Below are positions 1 through 8,120 of a stretch of 64,000 nucleotides of DNA, one piece after another. Below the pieces are notes generated by a model that searched no databases, had not been told where the DNA came from, and was given only the letters and a program-made list of their open reading frames with translations. Position 1 is the first letter of the stretch; the number at the start of each line of letters is the position of its first letter. This DNA is from CAZSMC01 sp964607755 (lineage in GTDB: Bacteria; Zhuqueibacterota; Zhuqueibacteria; Residuimicrobiales; Krinioviventaceae): assembly GCA_964607755.1 (NCBI GenBank), contig CAZSMC010000018.1, positions 1 to 64,000 on the forward strand, read 5' to 3'. Position numbers and translations under genes: made by a program.

Positions 1-147
1 GGTGCTTATGTGTTTTATGGTGAAGATGCAGACAACAATGGTGTTTTTGAGCTAAAGGCCCAAAGGATAAAGAGTGACGGCCAAATTGCATGGCCTGAGG
101 GCGGCGTGGTTGTGACAGATAATTTTGTATTTGATAACATTTCCTAG
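1..147 (+). pseudogene. Upstream part of a secreted repeat protein, cut off by an in-frame amber stop
   Basis: Frame 1 is open from the window edge and encodes a beta-propeller-like stretch (motifs AYVFYGED, LKAQRIKSDG, WPEGG) until a TAG at 145-147. The same frame then continues with no gap into the next feature, and the peptide sense runs straight across the stop (NIS-stop-PNPAVSDG). One base change (CAG to TAG) would explain it. I read this as the N-terminal part of the same gene, truncated on the left by the window edge. It could be a real nonsense mutation, readthrough or a sequence error. Confidence 0.6.
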
Positions 148-159
148 CCCAACCCGGCG

Positions 160-1215
160 GTGAGCGACGGATCAGGCAATGCGATTATTTTGTATTCTGA
201 AAACAGTTGGGAGGTATCCAAATTACAAAAACTGAACAGCGAAGGTAAGTTTTTATGGCACGAGGGTGTGGATATATATTCACTTGGCAGACAGATGATA
301 AGCGATAATTTAGGCGGTGCCATTATTTCTGGCGTTCGACGGGAATTCGATGGTGTTAGCGTTCAGCATATTGTCGGAGCAAATAGGATCAATCTCGATG
401 GACAATTGCTTTGGGGTGAAAAAGGTATACAGCTTGTTGATTCTCTGGTTTACGAACCACAAAAACCAAAAATGGCTCTTGATAAAAAACATCAATTATA
501 TTGTGTATGGAGTGATAAACGAACTGGAACCTTGGATACATATTTACAACATGTAGATCTTGAGGGTAAATGTCTATTCAAGGAAGGCGGATTGCCAGTG
601 AGTCTTGTAGACTCTGAAAAAGGAAATGCGTTTGTTTACTCTAGCGATAGAGAAAAGGCAATTGTTGTTTTTGGAGATACAAGGCAACCAGATAGGGGAT
701 TATACGCGCAAAAAATCGATTCATTGGGTAGAAGATGTTGGTCTAATGGTGTTTTAATTAGTAGTCGTATCCCATCTTCACTTGATGTAATCTCAGATTT
801 TACGGGTGGAGCAATTTTATGTTGGTATGAAATTGGGACCGGTAGCGGTTGGGGTATATTTGCTCAGCAAGTAAGTCGCTATGGCAATCTTGGAGAAGTC
901 GTCCGTACTTCCATTGGGAAAAAACCTGCCAGGCCAACTCAATTTGTATTGTACCAAAGCTATCCCAACCCATTCAATTCCGAAACGATCATTAAATACG
1001 AGCTTCCCAAGGTTACCCATGTAACCCTAAAAATCTATGATATAAACGGAAAGGAGGTGATGATATTAATTAACAAGAAGCAACAAGCCGGGATACATCA
1101 GGTAATATGGAACGGTAAAAACCATAAAGGAGGTGATGTCTCAAGCGGAATCTATCTCTATCAGCTTTTTGCCGGCAGCTTTGTTGATAACAAGAAAGGG
1201 ATTTATGTAAAATAA
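160..1215 (+). CDS. Secreted repeat protein with type IX secretion-style C-terminal sorting tail
   Basis: The visible part (351 residues from a GTG at 160) has repeated blocks of about 45-50 residues with motifs such as 'LDTYLQHVDLEGK' and 'GLYAQKIDSLGRRCWSNGV', as in extracellular beta-propeller proteins of the FCB group. The last 85 or so residues form a typical Por/T9SS C-terminal domain: QSYPNPFNSET, then KIYDINGKEV, then a Gly-rich SGIYLYQL strand. Such tails direct export across the outer membrane and surface anchoring. The GTG start has no convincing ribosome binding site, and the reading frame is open upstream apart from the amber at 145, so the 160 start is probably not the native one. 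The gene looks more AT-rich than its neighbours. Substrate or function is unknown. Confidence 0.7.
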   Translation: MSDGSGNAIILYSENSWEVSKLQKLNSEGKFLWHEGVDIYSLGRQMISDNLGGAIISGVRREFDGVSVQHIVGANRINLDGQLLWGEKGIQLVDSLVYEPQKPKMALDKKHQLYCVWSDKRTGTLDTYLQHVDLEGKCLFKEGGLPVSLVDSEKGNAFVYSSDREKAIVVFGDTRQPDRGLYAQKIDSLGRRCWSNGVLISSRIPSSLDVISDFTGGAILCWYEIGTGSGWGIFAQQVSRYGNLGEVVRTSIGKKPARPTQFVLYQSYPNPFNSETIIKYELPKVTHVTLKIYDINGKEVMILINKKQQAGIHQVIWNGKNHKGGDVSSGIYLYQLFAGSFVDNKKGIYVK

Positions 1216-1220
1216 TTAAT

Positions 1221-1240
1221 GTTGTTGAACAACAACTTTT
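1221..1240. terminator. Short bidirectional terminator-like hairpin
   Basis: GTTGTT (1221-1226) pairs with AACAAC (1231-1236) across a GAAC loop and is followed by TTTT. It lies between the convergent ends of the secreted protein gene and the DUF554 gene. The stem is short, so this is a weak call. Confidence 0.35.
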
Positions 1241-1251
1241 ACCTTAAATCC

Positions 1252-1926
1252 TTAGACAAAATACCGTAGCAAAACAATAACCACCAAAGCAGGCAGCATA
1301 TTGCTGACTTTGATGTCTTTAATATCCAGCAAATTAATACCCAGGCCCAGGATGAGCAATCCACCTACGGCTGTCATTTCGTTGACGATGGTTTCGCTGA
1401 GAAAGTCACCAAACAGCGCGGCGAGGAGTGTGAGTCCGCCCTGGAATAAAAACAGCGGGATGACCGAAAACATCACCCCGATGCCAAGCGCAGCAGCCAG
1501 GACAATCGAGGAGAAAAAGTCCATCAGCGATTTGGTGAGCAGCAGATTCGGCTTTCCACCAAGACCTTCTTCGATGGCGCCGAGGATGGTTAATGACCCC
1601 ACGCAAAACAACAAAAAAGCCGTGATCATGCCTTCCGAGAATTTATCACCGCCTATTTTGAACTTTTTACCAAGCTGACTGGAAAGAGTGTTCAACCCCT
1701 TTTCAATATTGATCCATTCTCCGACAAGACCGCCAAGAACAATACTGAACACAAGAATGAGAACGTTATCGGTTTTCAATCCCATGGACACACCCAAAAA
1801 CACAGTGAACAGGCCGATGCCTTGAAACACAATATTGGTAAATCGTTCTGGCAGTCTGGAATGCAATAATAATCCGATAGCGCTGCCTACGATGACTGCG
1901 ATGCTATTGACAATCGTTCCGATCAT
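1252..1926 (-). CDS. DUF554 family integral membrane protein
   Basis: The protein has 224 residues if it starts at the ATG at 1926 (MIGTIVNSIAVIVG). The longer frame adds a basic, uncharacteristic N-terminus, so I chose the internal ATG, which begins exactly as family members do. There are about seven hydrophobic segments separated by short loops, with the family-typical 'VGEWINIEKGL' after the third helix and 'GLLILGLGINLL' near the C-terminus. DUF554 (YdfK-like) proteins are inner-membrane proteins of unknown function. The gene is divergent from the aminopeptidase gene, and its start lies about 100 bp from that ATG. Confidence 0.85.
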   Translation of the reverse strand: MIGTIVNSIAVIVGSAIGLLLHSRLPERFTNIVFQGIGLFTVFLGVSMGLKTDNVLILVFSIVLGGLVGEWINIEKGLNTLSSQLGKKFKIGGDKFSEGMITAFLLFCVGSLTILGAIEEGLGGKPNLLLTKSLMDFFSSIVLAAALGIGVMFSVIPLFLFQGGLTLLAALFGDFLSETIVNEMTAVGGLLILGLGINLLDIKDIKVSNMLPALVVIVLLRYFV

Positions 1927-1965
1927 ATTTTGCGCCTGGCGCACGCACCTCCGAAAGAAAATGGC

Positions 1966-1994
1966 TTGCAATTCTTGTTGATTTGTAATATGTT
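1966..1994 (+). promoter_or_regulatory. Sigma70-like promoter for the aminopeptidase gene
   Basis: TTGCAA (1966-1971), a 17 bp spacer and TATGTT (1989-1994) lie 31 bp upstream of the ATG at 2026. A strong AAGGAG ribosome binding site follows. Confidence 0.45.
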
Positions 1995-2025
1995 AAAAAA
2001 TATAATTAAATACAAGGAGAGCAGG

Positions 2026-3156
2026 ATGTCAACCTTAACAAAACAGGAACTGGTCAAACTGATTCAAGCTGTTTTTCCGCATTTACCTCAGGACAAAGCC
2101 CTGGCCATTTTAATAGATATACCGAAAAAATCAAAAGATGACACGGACGAGTGGTCGCGGCGCCGGCAATTGGCTTTGGACTGGACAAAGAACTTGAGCG
2201 CTGCCAAAGCAGAACTGCAATTGAACGATGTGGCGTTGTACGCTTATCCTTCTGTTGAATCCAATAACGCGGATTTACCGGAATTTTGTTCCCGCGTCGA
2301 AACTGTTCCCTCAACCGCGGATGATCTTGAAAATGAAACACATTTTAAGCAATTATTCGATAACACACAATTGTTTTTGGCGCCCACTCAGTTTTCTGCC
2401 ACCGCGCCAATGAAAGTTGCTGCAAAAAAATATGGCTTTCGCGCCGCCACCATGCCGGGATTTTCTGCTGCCATGGTTCCGGCGCTACGCATCGATTACG
2501 CCAAAGTGAATGAGCGTTGTTTGATATTAAAAGAAAAACTGGATCAGGCTCTGGCTGTCAAAGTTGTTTTTGATGTCCAGGGAACAAAATACAACATGTT
2601 CTTCGATCTGCGTTTCCGCTCAGCACACGCCAGTAGCGGACGATTCCCTGAACCCGGCACGGCAGGAAATCTGCCCAGCGGAGAAACATATATCGTACCT
2701 TATGAAGGGGAACGGGACGAAAAATCGCAGACCGCCGGTATCCTGCCGGTACAATTCGATGATGAGGTTGTTTTGTTTGAGATTCGTGAAAACCGCGCTG
2801 TAAATGTTTCAAGTAATGGTAAAAAAAGCAAAGAACAAAAAGAATACATCGGGCGAGAGCCGGCTTATGGCAATATGGCGGAACTCGGTTTTGGTTTTTT
2901 AGCTGACTTTGGGCTCAAGCCCATCGGACAGGTATTGCTGGATGAAAAACTGGGATTTCATATTGCTTTCGGACGCAGTGAGCATTTTGGCGGCGATACA
3001 GGACCGGACAAATTTTCATCGCCCGGTGCTGTTGTGCACATTGACCGAATTTATATTGCTGAAACACAGCCTGAAGTCAATATAAAATCCATCGTCTGTT
3101 CGACAGAAAAAGGCGATGTTGATGTAATGAAAAACAGACGTTATGTTCTTTTTTAA
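2026..3156 (+). CDS. M29-type (AmpS/PepS-like) metallo-aminopeptidase
   Basis: 376 residues from the ATG at 2026, preceded by AAGGAGAGC; upstream in-frame extension is unsupported. The C-terminal half carries the M29 landmarks: 'GTAGNLPSGE' with a candidate metal ligand Glu220, 'MAELGFG' with Glu286 (spacing of 66, as I recall for the family), 'DEKLGFHIAFG' with His312, and 'VHIDRIYI' with His338 and Asp340. The family's usual tyrosine ligand after the HIAFG segment is not obvious, since the local sequence reads RSEHFGG. M29 enzymes are cytoplasmic dimeric aminopeptidases using two divalent metals. No signal peptide is visible. The N-terminal 170 residues are more divergent, so substrate preference cannot be inferred. 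Confidence 0.7.
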   Translation: MSTLTKQELVKLIQAVFPHLPQDKALAILIDIPKKSKDDTDEWSRRRQLALDWTKNLSAAKAELQLNDVALYAYPSVESNNADLPEFCSRVETVPSTADDLENETHFKQLFDNTQLFLAPTQFSATAPMKVAAKKYGFRAATMPGFSAAMVPALRIDYAKVNERCLILKEKLDQALAVKVVFDVQGTKYNMFFDLRFRSAHASSGRFPEPGTAGNLPSGETYIVPYEGERDEKSQTAGILPVQFDDEVVLFEIRENRAVNVSSNGKKSKEQKEYIGREPAYGNMAELGFGFLADFGLKPIGQVLLDEKLGFHIAFGRSEHFGGDTGPDKFSSPGAVVHIDRIYIAETQPEVNIKSIVCSTEKGDVDVMKNRRYVLF

Positions 3157-3169
3157 AATATTTTTTCAC

Positions 3170-3198
3170 TTGATTTTTAGCAAAAATCCAATTATCTT
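3170..3198 (+). promoter_or_regulatory. Possible promoter of the leader upstream of the zinc-ribbon gene
   Basis: TTGATT (3170-3175), a 17 bp spacer and TATCTT (3193-3198) begin an untranslated stretch of about 220 nt that contains the hairpin at 3335-3367. Confidence 0.3.
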
Positions 3199-3334
3199 TA
3201 TATTTATATTAAAAATAAATTATGAGACCATTGCTGTGAAAGGATCACGTTGAATCAGAAATTCAAAAGAAATCATTTATTTCAGCACAGAGAATTATTA
3301 TTTCAACATTGTGCAAAACGTTTTAAAATGAATT

Positions 3335-3368
3335 AAAAAGTGCATACGGATTTCCGGTGCACTTTTTT
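3335..3368 (+). terminator. Rho-independent terminator or attenuator hairpin
   Basis: AAAAAGTGCA (3335-3344) pairs perfectly with TGCACTTTTT (3358-3367), with an inner CGG/CCG pairing and a T-run at the 3' side. It lies 180 nt after the aminopeptidase stop and 53 nt before the preferred start of the next gene. It could end the upstream transcript or act as an attenuator in the leader. Confidence 0.6.
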
Positions 3369-3420
3369 AGTTTTTGCCATCCAGATTTATCAGGTATCAA
3401 GGAATAAAAGTGAGGTTCAA

Positions 3421-4155
3421 TTGCAAAAAACGTTGGATAATTTAATCACGCTGCAACACATCGATTCTCAATTACAGCAACTCGAGGAGGACAGAGGCGA
3501 TCTGCCACAGCAAGTCAGGGAACGTTCCCAAGAGCTCGACCGATTGCAACAGGAATTGCAAACAAAACAAAGCCAAAAATATGTAAATGAAAAAGAACGA
3601 ACATCGCTTTTAGGAGAAGCGGATTTACAGCGTGAAAAATTAAAAAAATATAAATCGCAGCTTTACCAGGTTAAAACGAATAAAGAATATGATGCCATAA
3701 CGACGGAGATTGACAGTAGTGCCGAAAAGATTGATGATATGGAATTCAAAGCATTGGAACTTGAAGAGACCAATGAAGCGTTAAACACAGAGATAAGTGA
3801 ACTTGAAAATGAGATAAAAGACAAACAGCAACAGCTTGACGTTCTGAAAAAGGATCTGGATGCCAAAATGGCCGAGTCAAAGGAACAGGAAGAGAAATTA
3901 AAAAAAGAACGTCAAAAGGTTGTAAAGCATTTATCGCCTCAGATACTAAACACATATGAACGAATTCGCAAAGCGCGCAACGGAGTTGCCGTGGCTGTTA
4001 TGCGCAACGGCGTATGCAGCGAATGTTCATCCCGAATTCCACCGCAGCGCAGGCTCGAGATCAGAAATATGAATCAACTTTACGTTTGTGAAGTGTGCGG
4101 ACGGATGCTGGTGTGGGATGAGAACGAAGAAAATAACAATCAGTCTGAAGAATAA
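3421..4155 (+). CDS. Coiled-coil protein with C-terminal C4 zinc ribbon (PF02591 type)
   Basis: 244 residues if translation begins at the TTG at 3421 (MQKTLDNLITLQHIDSQLQQ). This matches the usual N-terminus of the family, and a GTGAGG motif lies just upstream. The longer frame from 3340 would start inside a terminator hairpin. Residues of roughly 10-180 are a continuous, Lys/Glu-rich coiled coil. The C-terminus has a Cys4 ribbon (CSEC followed by CEVC). Family members are proposed nucleic-acid-associated proteins linked to RNase or translation functions in some bacteria; the role here is not established. It lies directly upstream of rnpB. Confidence 0.8.
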   Translation: MQKTLDNLITLQHIDSQLQQLEEDRGDLPQQVRERSQELDRLQQELQTKQSQKYVNEKERTSLLGEADLQREKLKKYKSQLYQVKTNKEYDAITTEIDSSAEKIDDMEFKALELEETNEALNTEISELENEIKDKQQQLDVLKKDLDAKMAESKEQEEKLKKERQKVVKHLSPQILNTYERIRKARNGVAVAVMRNGVCSECSSRIPPQRRLEIRNMNQLYVCEVCGRMLVWDENEENNNQSEE

Positions 4156-4176
4156 ATATTTTTGAGTAAATAACAC

Positions 4177-4531
4177 AAAGCAGAACAGGCGATCGCGTCT
4201 CGTTTTTATCGAGGCGAGGAAAGTCCGAACATCACCGGGCAGGGTGGTCCGTAACGCGGACCCGTCGTGAGGCGGGGAAAGTGCCACAGAAAACATACAG
4301 CCCCTCTTTGAGGGGTAACGGTGAAAAGGTGAGGTAAGAGCTCACCGCTTCAGTGGTGACACTGAAGGCATGGTAAACCCCACCCGATGCAAGACCAAAT
4401 AGGAGAGAAGAGGCGGCCCGTCTCGTTTGACTCTCGGGTAGGTCGCTCGAGGCGTCAGGACACTGGCGTCCCAGATAAATGATCGCCACTTTGCCTGGCA
4501 AAGGACAGAATTCGGCTTATCGTTCTGCTTT
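4177..4531 (+). ncRNA. rnpB: RNase P RNA (bacterial class A)
   Basis: The sequence contains the conserved blocks of RNase P RNA in order: GAGGAAAGTCCGAAC, a P-stem with GTAACGC, AAAGTGCCACAGAAA, GTAAGAGCTCACCGC, GGCATGGTAAACCCC, ATGCAAGACCAAATAGG, TAGGTCGCTCGAGG, CCCAGATAAATGATCGCC and ACAGAATTCGGCTTAT. The ends are set by helix P1: AAAGCAGAAC at 4177-4186 pairs perfectly with GTTCTGCTTT at 4522-4531. It is the catalytic subunit that trims tRNA 5' ends. The protein subunit (rnpA) is not in this window. Confidence 0.97.
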
Positions 4532-4581
4532 GATTTCATATAGATGTTAGCCCTAAAGGGCGGTAGTGTGGAGTGTTCTTT

Positions 4582-6276
4582 ATGGATCTAAAATGGGTTG
4601 TCGAAGACATCATAGACAAGGCAAAGGCTTCTATTCTGGCATCCGAGCTTAACGCGCCCACGATTATTGCGCAAATTATGATGCGTCGCGGTATTTTGAC
4701 CAAGCAGCAAGCCCGCAAATTTTTTCGACCATCGCTTGAGCATCTGTACGATCCCTATTTGATGAAAGACATGTCAGAAGCAGTCGAACGCTTACGGCGC
4801 GCTGTGCTCAGCGATGAGGAGATTCTTATTTACGGCGATTACGATGTCGATGGAATCACTTCAGTATCTTTTCTTTATTTGCTGCTAAAGGAATTGGGTG
4901 CACATGTGACCTATTATATCCCGGACAGACAGGATGAAGGATACGGATTATCGGAACAGGGAATCGAGGAAGCAAAGCAAAAAAACGTCAGTTTGATTGT
5001 CACCGTCGATTGCGGCATTACCGGGCACGAAGAAATAAAGCAGGCGACCGAAGCGTCCATAGATGTTATTGTTACCGATCATCATGAACCAGGGATGACG
5101 CGGCCTGAGGCAGTAGCAATTGTGGATCCAAAACAGCATGATTGTCCGTATCCTTTCAAGCAACTTGCCGGTGTAGGTGTTGCTTATAAACTGGCCCAGG
5201 GGTTGCTCAGGCGCCTGGGTATCGACGAATCGATCCTTGAAAATTACATCGAGCTTGTGGCTATTGGCACGTCTGCGGATATTGTGCCGCTGATTGAGGA
5301 AAACCGTATTTTCGTCAAAATCGGATTGCAGCGCCTCAATGATAGTGAAAACACCGGCATAAAAGCGTTAATCAAGGCATCCGGATTGAACAGTCGTTCG
5401 ATCGGAACCGGTCAGATAGTTTTCATTCTTGCGCCCAGAATTAACGCTGTCGGACGTATGGGCGATGCGGAGCGCGCTGTACGGCTTTTAACCACCACGA
5501 ATGAACGTGAAGCAAAAGAAATCGCCGAGGTGCTGGAAAACGAAAACCGCCATCGCAAAAACGTGGATGAAGAGGCTTTCCACCAAGCGGTTTTGCAAGC
5601 TGACTCGGTTTACAATGATCACCAGCATTCACTTGTGCTGCATCAGGAAGGCTGGCATACCGGTGTTATTGGAATTGTGGCTTCCAGAGTGGTGGAAAAG
5701 TATTATCGCCCAACAATTTTAATCTCCATCGAGGATGGCATTGGAAAGGGATCGGCTCGCAGCATCAGCGGATTTGATCTGTATGAAGCTCTCAAACAAT
5801 GCGATGATCTCTTTGTCGCCTTTGGTGGACATAAATACGCTGCCGGCTTGACGATCGAGGCGAATAAAATCGATTCGTTCAAAAAAAGATTCGAAGAAAT
5901 TGCAAGACATGAATTGACCGCTGATGATCTCATCCCGACATTATCCATTGAAGCTGAAATCCGTTTGAGTGATATTGACGACACTTTTGTAAAGTGGTTA
6001 AAATTATTTGCCCCTTTTGGTCCGCAAAATATGCGGCCAGTTTTTATTTCACGCGGCTTGCAGATTGTCGGCACACCTATGATTGTCGGAAAGAATCATC
6101 TGAAATTCAAAGTGCGGCAAGATGGCCGGGTGTTGGATGTGATCGCTTTCAATATGGGCGAACTACTTTATCGCTTGTCGCCAGGTGAGGCCAACCTGGA
6201 TATGGCGTATGTCATCGATGAAAATGAATATATGGGCCGACGCAGTATTCAATTACGCGCTAAAGATTTACGTTAA
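4582..6276 (+). CDS. recJ: Single-stranded-DNA-specific exonuclease RecJ
   Basis: 564 residues from the ATG at 4582 (GGAG 8 bp upstream); the GTG at 4573 is less likely. Motifs are complete: GDYDVDG (about residue 85), VDCG, TDHHEP (DHH motif), GVGVAYKL, then the DHHA1 part with HTGVIGIVASR, GKGSARS and GGHKYAAG. The length is normal for RecJ. It is a 5'-3' exonuclease acting in recombination repair and mismatch repair. The gene follows rnpB and may be cotranscribed from further upstream. Confidence 0.95.
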   Translation: MDLKWVVEDIIDKAKASILASELNAPTIIAQIMMRRGILTKQQARKFFRPSLEHLYDPYLMKDMSEAVERLRRAVLSDEEILIYGDYDVDGITSVSFLYLLLKELGAHVTYYIPDRQDEGYGLSEQGIEEAKQKNVSLIVTVDCGITGHEEIKQATEASIDVIVTDHHEPGMTRPEAVAIVDPKQHDCPYPFKQLAGVGVAYKLAQGLLRRLGIDESILENYIELVAIGTSADIVPLIEENRIFVKIGLQRLNDSENTGIKALIKASGLNSRSIGTGQIVFILAPRINAVGRMGDAERAVRLLTTTNEREAKEIAEVLENENRHRKNVDEEAFHQAVLQADSVYNDHQHSLVLHQEGWHTGVIGIVASRVVEKYYRPTILISIEDGIGKGSARSISGFDLYEALKQCDDLFVAFGGHKYAAGLTIEANKIDSFKKRFEEIARHELTADDLIPTLSIEAEIRLSDIDDTFVKWLKLFAPFGPQNMRPVFISRGLQIVGTPMIVGKNHLKFKVRQDGRVLDVIAFNMGELLYRLSPGEANLDMAYVIDENEYMGRRSIQLRAKDLR

Positions 6277-6397
6277 TTGCGAATTGCAGAATATCGTGAG
6301 CATAGCCTGTCTAGCTGAATGTGATAAATTCGGAAAGTTTGAGCGGAAAAAGAATGTTCTTTCAATAAGATACCGTCCCTAAAAAGGAGAAGCCATC

Positions 6398-7324
6398 ATG
6401 GACCCACGAGATGAACAGGGCAAGATCTGGATGAATGGTAAATTTATCGATTGGCCCGACGCCAAAGTGCACGTGATGTCTCATGTGTTGCATTACGGCA
6501 CCAGCGTTTTTGAAGGCATGCGCTGTTACAAAACGCCCAAAGGACCGAGCATCTTTCGCCTGCGTGATCATATTCAACGCTTGTTCGATTCGGCAACTAT
6601 TTATAATATCCCTATCCCCTACACAAAAAATGATATCATTGATGCGTGCAAAAAGACGATCAAAACAAACGGTCTGGAAAGCGCCTACGTGCGTCCCATT
6701 GTTTATCGCGGATATCACAGTCTTGGCGTGGATCCAACACAGTGCCCGGTAGAGGTCGCGATTGGGACTTTGAATTGGGGCAAATATCTGGGCGACGAAG
6801 GTATGACCAAAGGTGTTGATGTACGCGTTTCAAGCTGGCATCGCATGGCGCCAAATACCATGCCGACCCTTGCCAAGGTAGGCGCAAATTACATGTCATC
6901 GCAATTGATTCGCATGGAAGCCAATGCAGATGGCTATACCGAAGGTATTGGTCTGGACACTTTTGGTTTTGTCAGTGAAGGTTCCGGTGAAAATATATTT
7001 GTGATCCGCGATGGCACGCTTTATACGCCCACCCTGGATTCGAGTATTCTGCCCGGCTTGACCCGCGATTGCGTGATCAAAATCGCAGCCGAATTTGATA
7101 TTCCGGTGGTGCAGATGAAAATACAGCGAGAGATGCTCTACATTGCCAATGAAGTCTTTTTTACTGGCACAGCCGCGGAAGTGACACCAATCCGCAGCAT
7201 TGATAAAAGGGCAATAGGCAAAGGAGAACGCGGTCCGCTCACCGAAAAAATTCAAACGCGCTTTTTTGATTATATCACCGGAGAGCGTGAAGATAAATAC
7301 GGATGGCATGATTATATAAAGTAA
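6398..7324 (+). CDS. ilvE: Branched-chain amino acid aminotransferase
   Basis: 308 residues with a good AAGGAG 10 bp upstream. This is a class IV PLP fold: the N-terminal HYGTSVFEGMR, the central LAKVGANYMSSQL with the Schiff-base lysine, and SEGSGENIFVIRDG. It interconverts Leu/Ile/Val and their 2-oxo acids. The next gene (nusB) begins four bases after the stop. D-amino acid aminotransferase is a related alternative, but the HYGTSVFEGMR and SEGSGEN signatures favour BCAT. Confidence 0.9.
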   Translation: MDPRDEQGKIWMNGKFIDWPDAKVHVMSHVLHYGTSVFEGMRCYKTPKGPSIFRLRDHIQRLFDSATIYNIPIPYTKNDIIDACKKTIKTNGLESAYVRPIVYRGYHSLGVDPTQCPVEVAIGTLNWGKYLGDEGMTKGVDVRVSSWHRMAPNTMPTLAKVGANYMSSQLIRMEANADGYTEGIGLDTFGFVSEGSGENIFVIRDGTLYTPTLDSSILPGLTRDCVIKIAAEFDIPVVQMKIQREMLYIANEVFFTGTAAEVTPIRSIDKRAIGKGERGPLTEKIQTRFFDYITGEREDKYGWHDYIK

Positions 7325-7328
7325 TTCC

Positions 7329-7865
7329 ATGGACGAGAAGTATCAGGACAGCTTGTTACATTTTTCAGCTCCTGCTTCGCGGCGACAGGCACGAGAAATT
7401 GCGCTGTGTGCTCTTTATGCTCTGGAGGTTTCCGACAATTCACTTGAATATGTCTTGAATGAATTGAATACCGATAGCCAAGCAGACGATGATATTGTTC
7501 ATTTCACCAGAGACCTTATTGTGCGGACTTTTGAGCACCGGGACGAAGCCGATAAATACATACGCAAACGCTCGACAAACTGGAAGTTCGAGCGAATCGC
7601 CATCATTGACCGGATCGTCATGCGCATGGCGATTAGCGAATTTTTGAATTTTCATGATATTCCGCCCAAAGTCTCAATTGACGAAGCAATTGAATTATCC
7701 AAACAATACAGCACGGAAAAAAGCAGCAGTTATATTAACGGTGTTCTCGACGGTGTTTATGAAGACCTGAAAGCTGACAATAAAATAATAAAAAGCGGGC
7801 GCGGCCGCCGGGACACACCCAGAAGAAAAAGGCATCAGAGCCCATCCGCTAATAAAAAGAGTTGA
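7329..7865 (+). CDS. nusB: Transcription antitermination factor NusB
   Basis: 178 residues. It carries the NusB core: SRRQAREIALCALYALE near the N-terminus, then NWKFERIAIIDRIVMRMAISE and the C-terminal VSIDEAIELSKQYSTEKSSSYINGVLD. The C-terminus is extended by about 30 basic residues (GRGRRDTPRRKRHQ), which is longer than usual. It binds boxA RNA with NusE (S10) in rRNA antitermination. It is only 4 bp from ilvE, so the two are likely cotranscribed. Confidence 0.93.
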   Translation: MDEKYQDSLLHFSAPASRRQAREIALCALYALEVSDNSLEYVLNELNTDSQADDDIVHFTRDLIVRTFEHRDEADKYIRKRSTNWKFERIAIIDRIVMRMAISEFLNFHDIPPKVSIDEAIELSKQYSTEKSSSYINGVLDGVYEDLKADNKIIKSGRGRRDTPRRKRHQSPSANKKS

Positions 7866-8120
7866 TGCTGGTAAAAACATTGTGGTTATAAAACCGGCAA
7901 ATGACAATTCACTTAAAAAAATTCAAATATATATTGAATAGTCTAAACGGGGGCAGTAAAATGGTAAAGAATTCGACACGACATGCTCACGGAACATTAA
8001 AATTATTCTTACGTTAATTTAATGTAATTATACTTTTTACGCCAAAATCATTATATCCCATTACATATATTTAATAAGAAACATTATAGTGATAAAAGAC
8101 ATGTTTAGAGGCTTTATTTT

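Noticed and set aside
3340..3420. N-terminal extension of the zinc-ribbon coiled-coil protein
   Set aside because: The GTG at 3340 lies within a terminator hairpin and the added peptide does not resemble the family; the TTG at 3421 fits better.
4549..4560. Terminator for rnpB (GCCC/GGGC hairpin)
   Set aside because: The stem is four base pairs and there is no T-run, so I did not annotate it.
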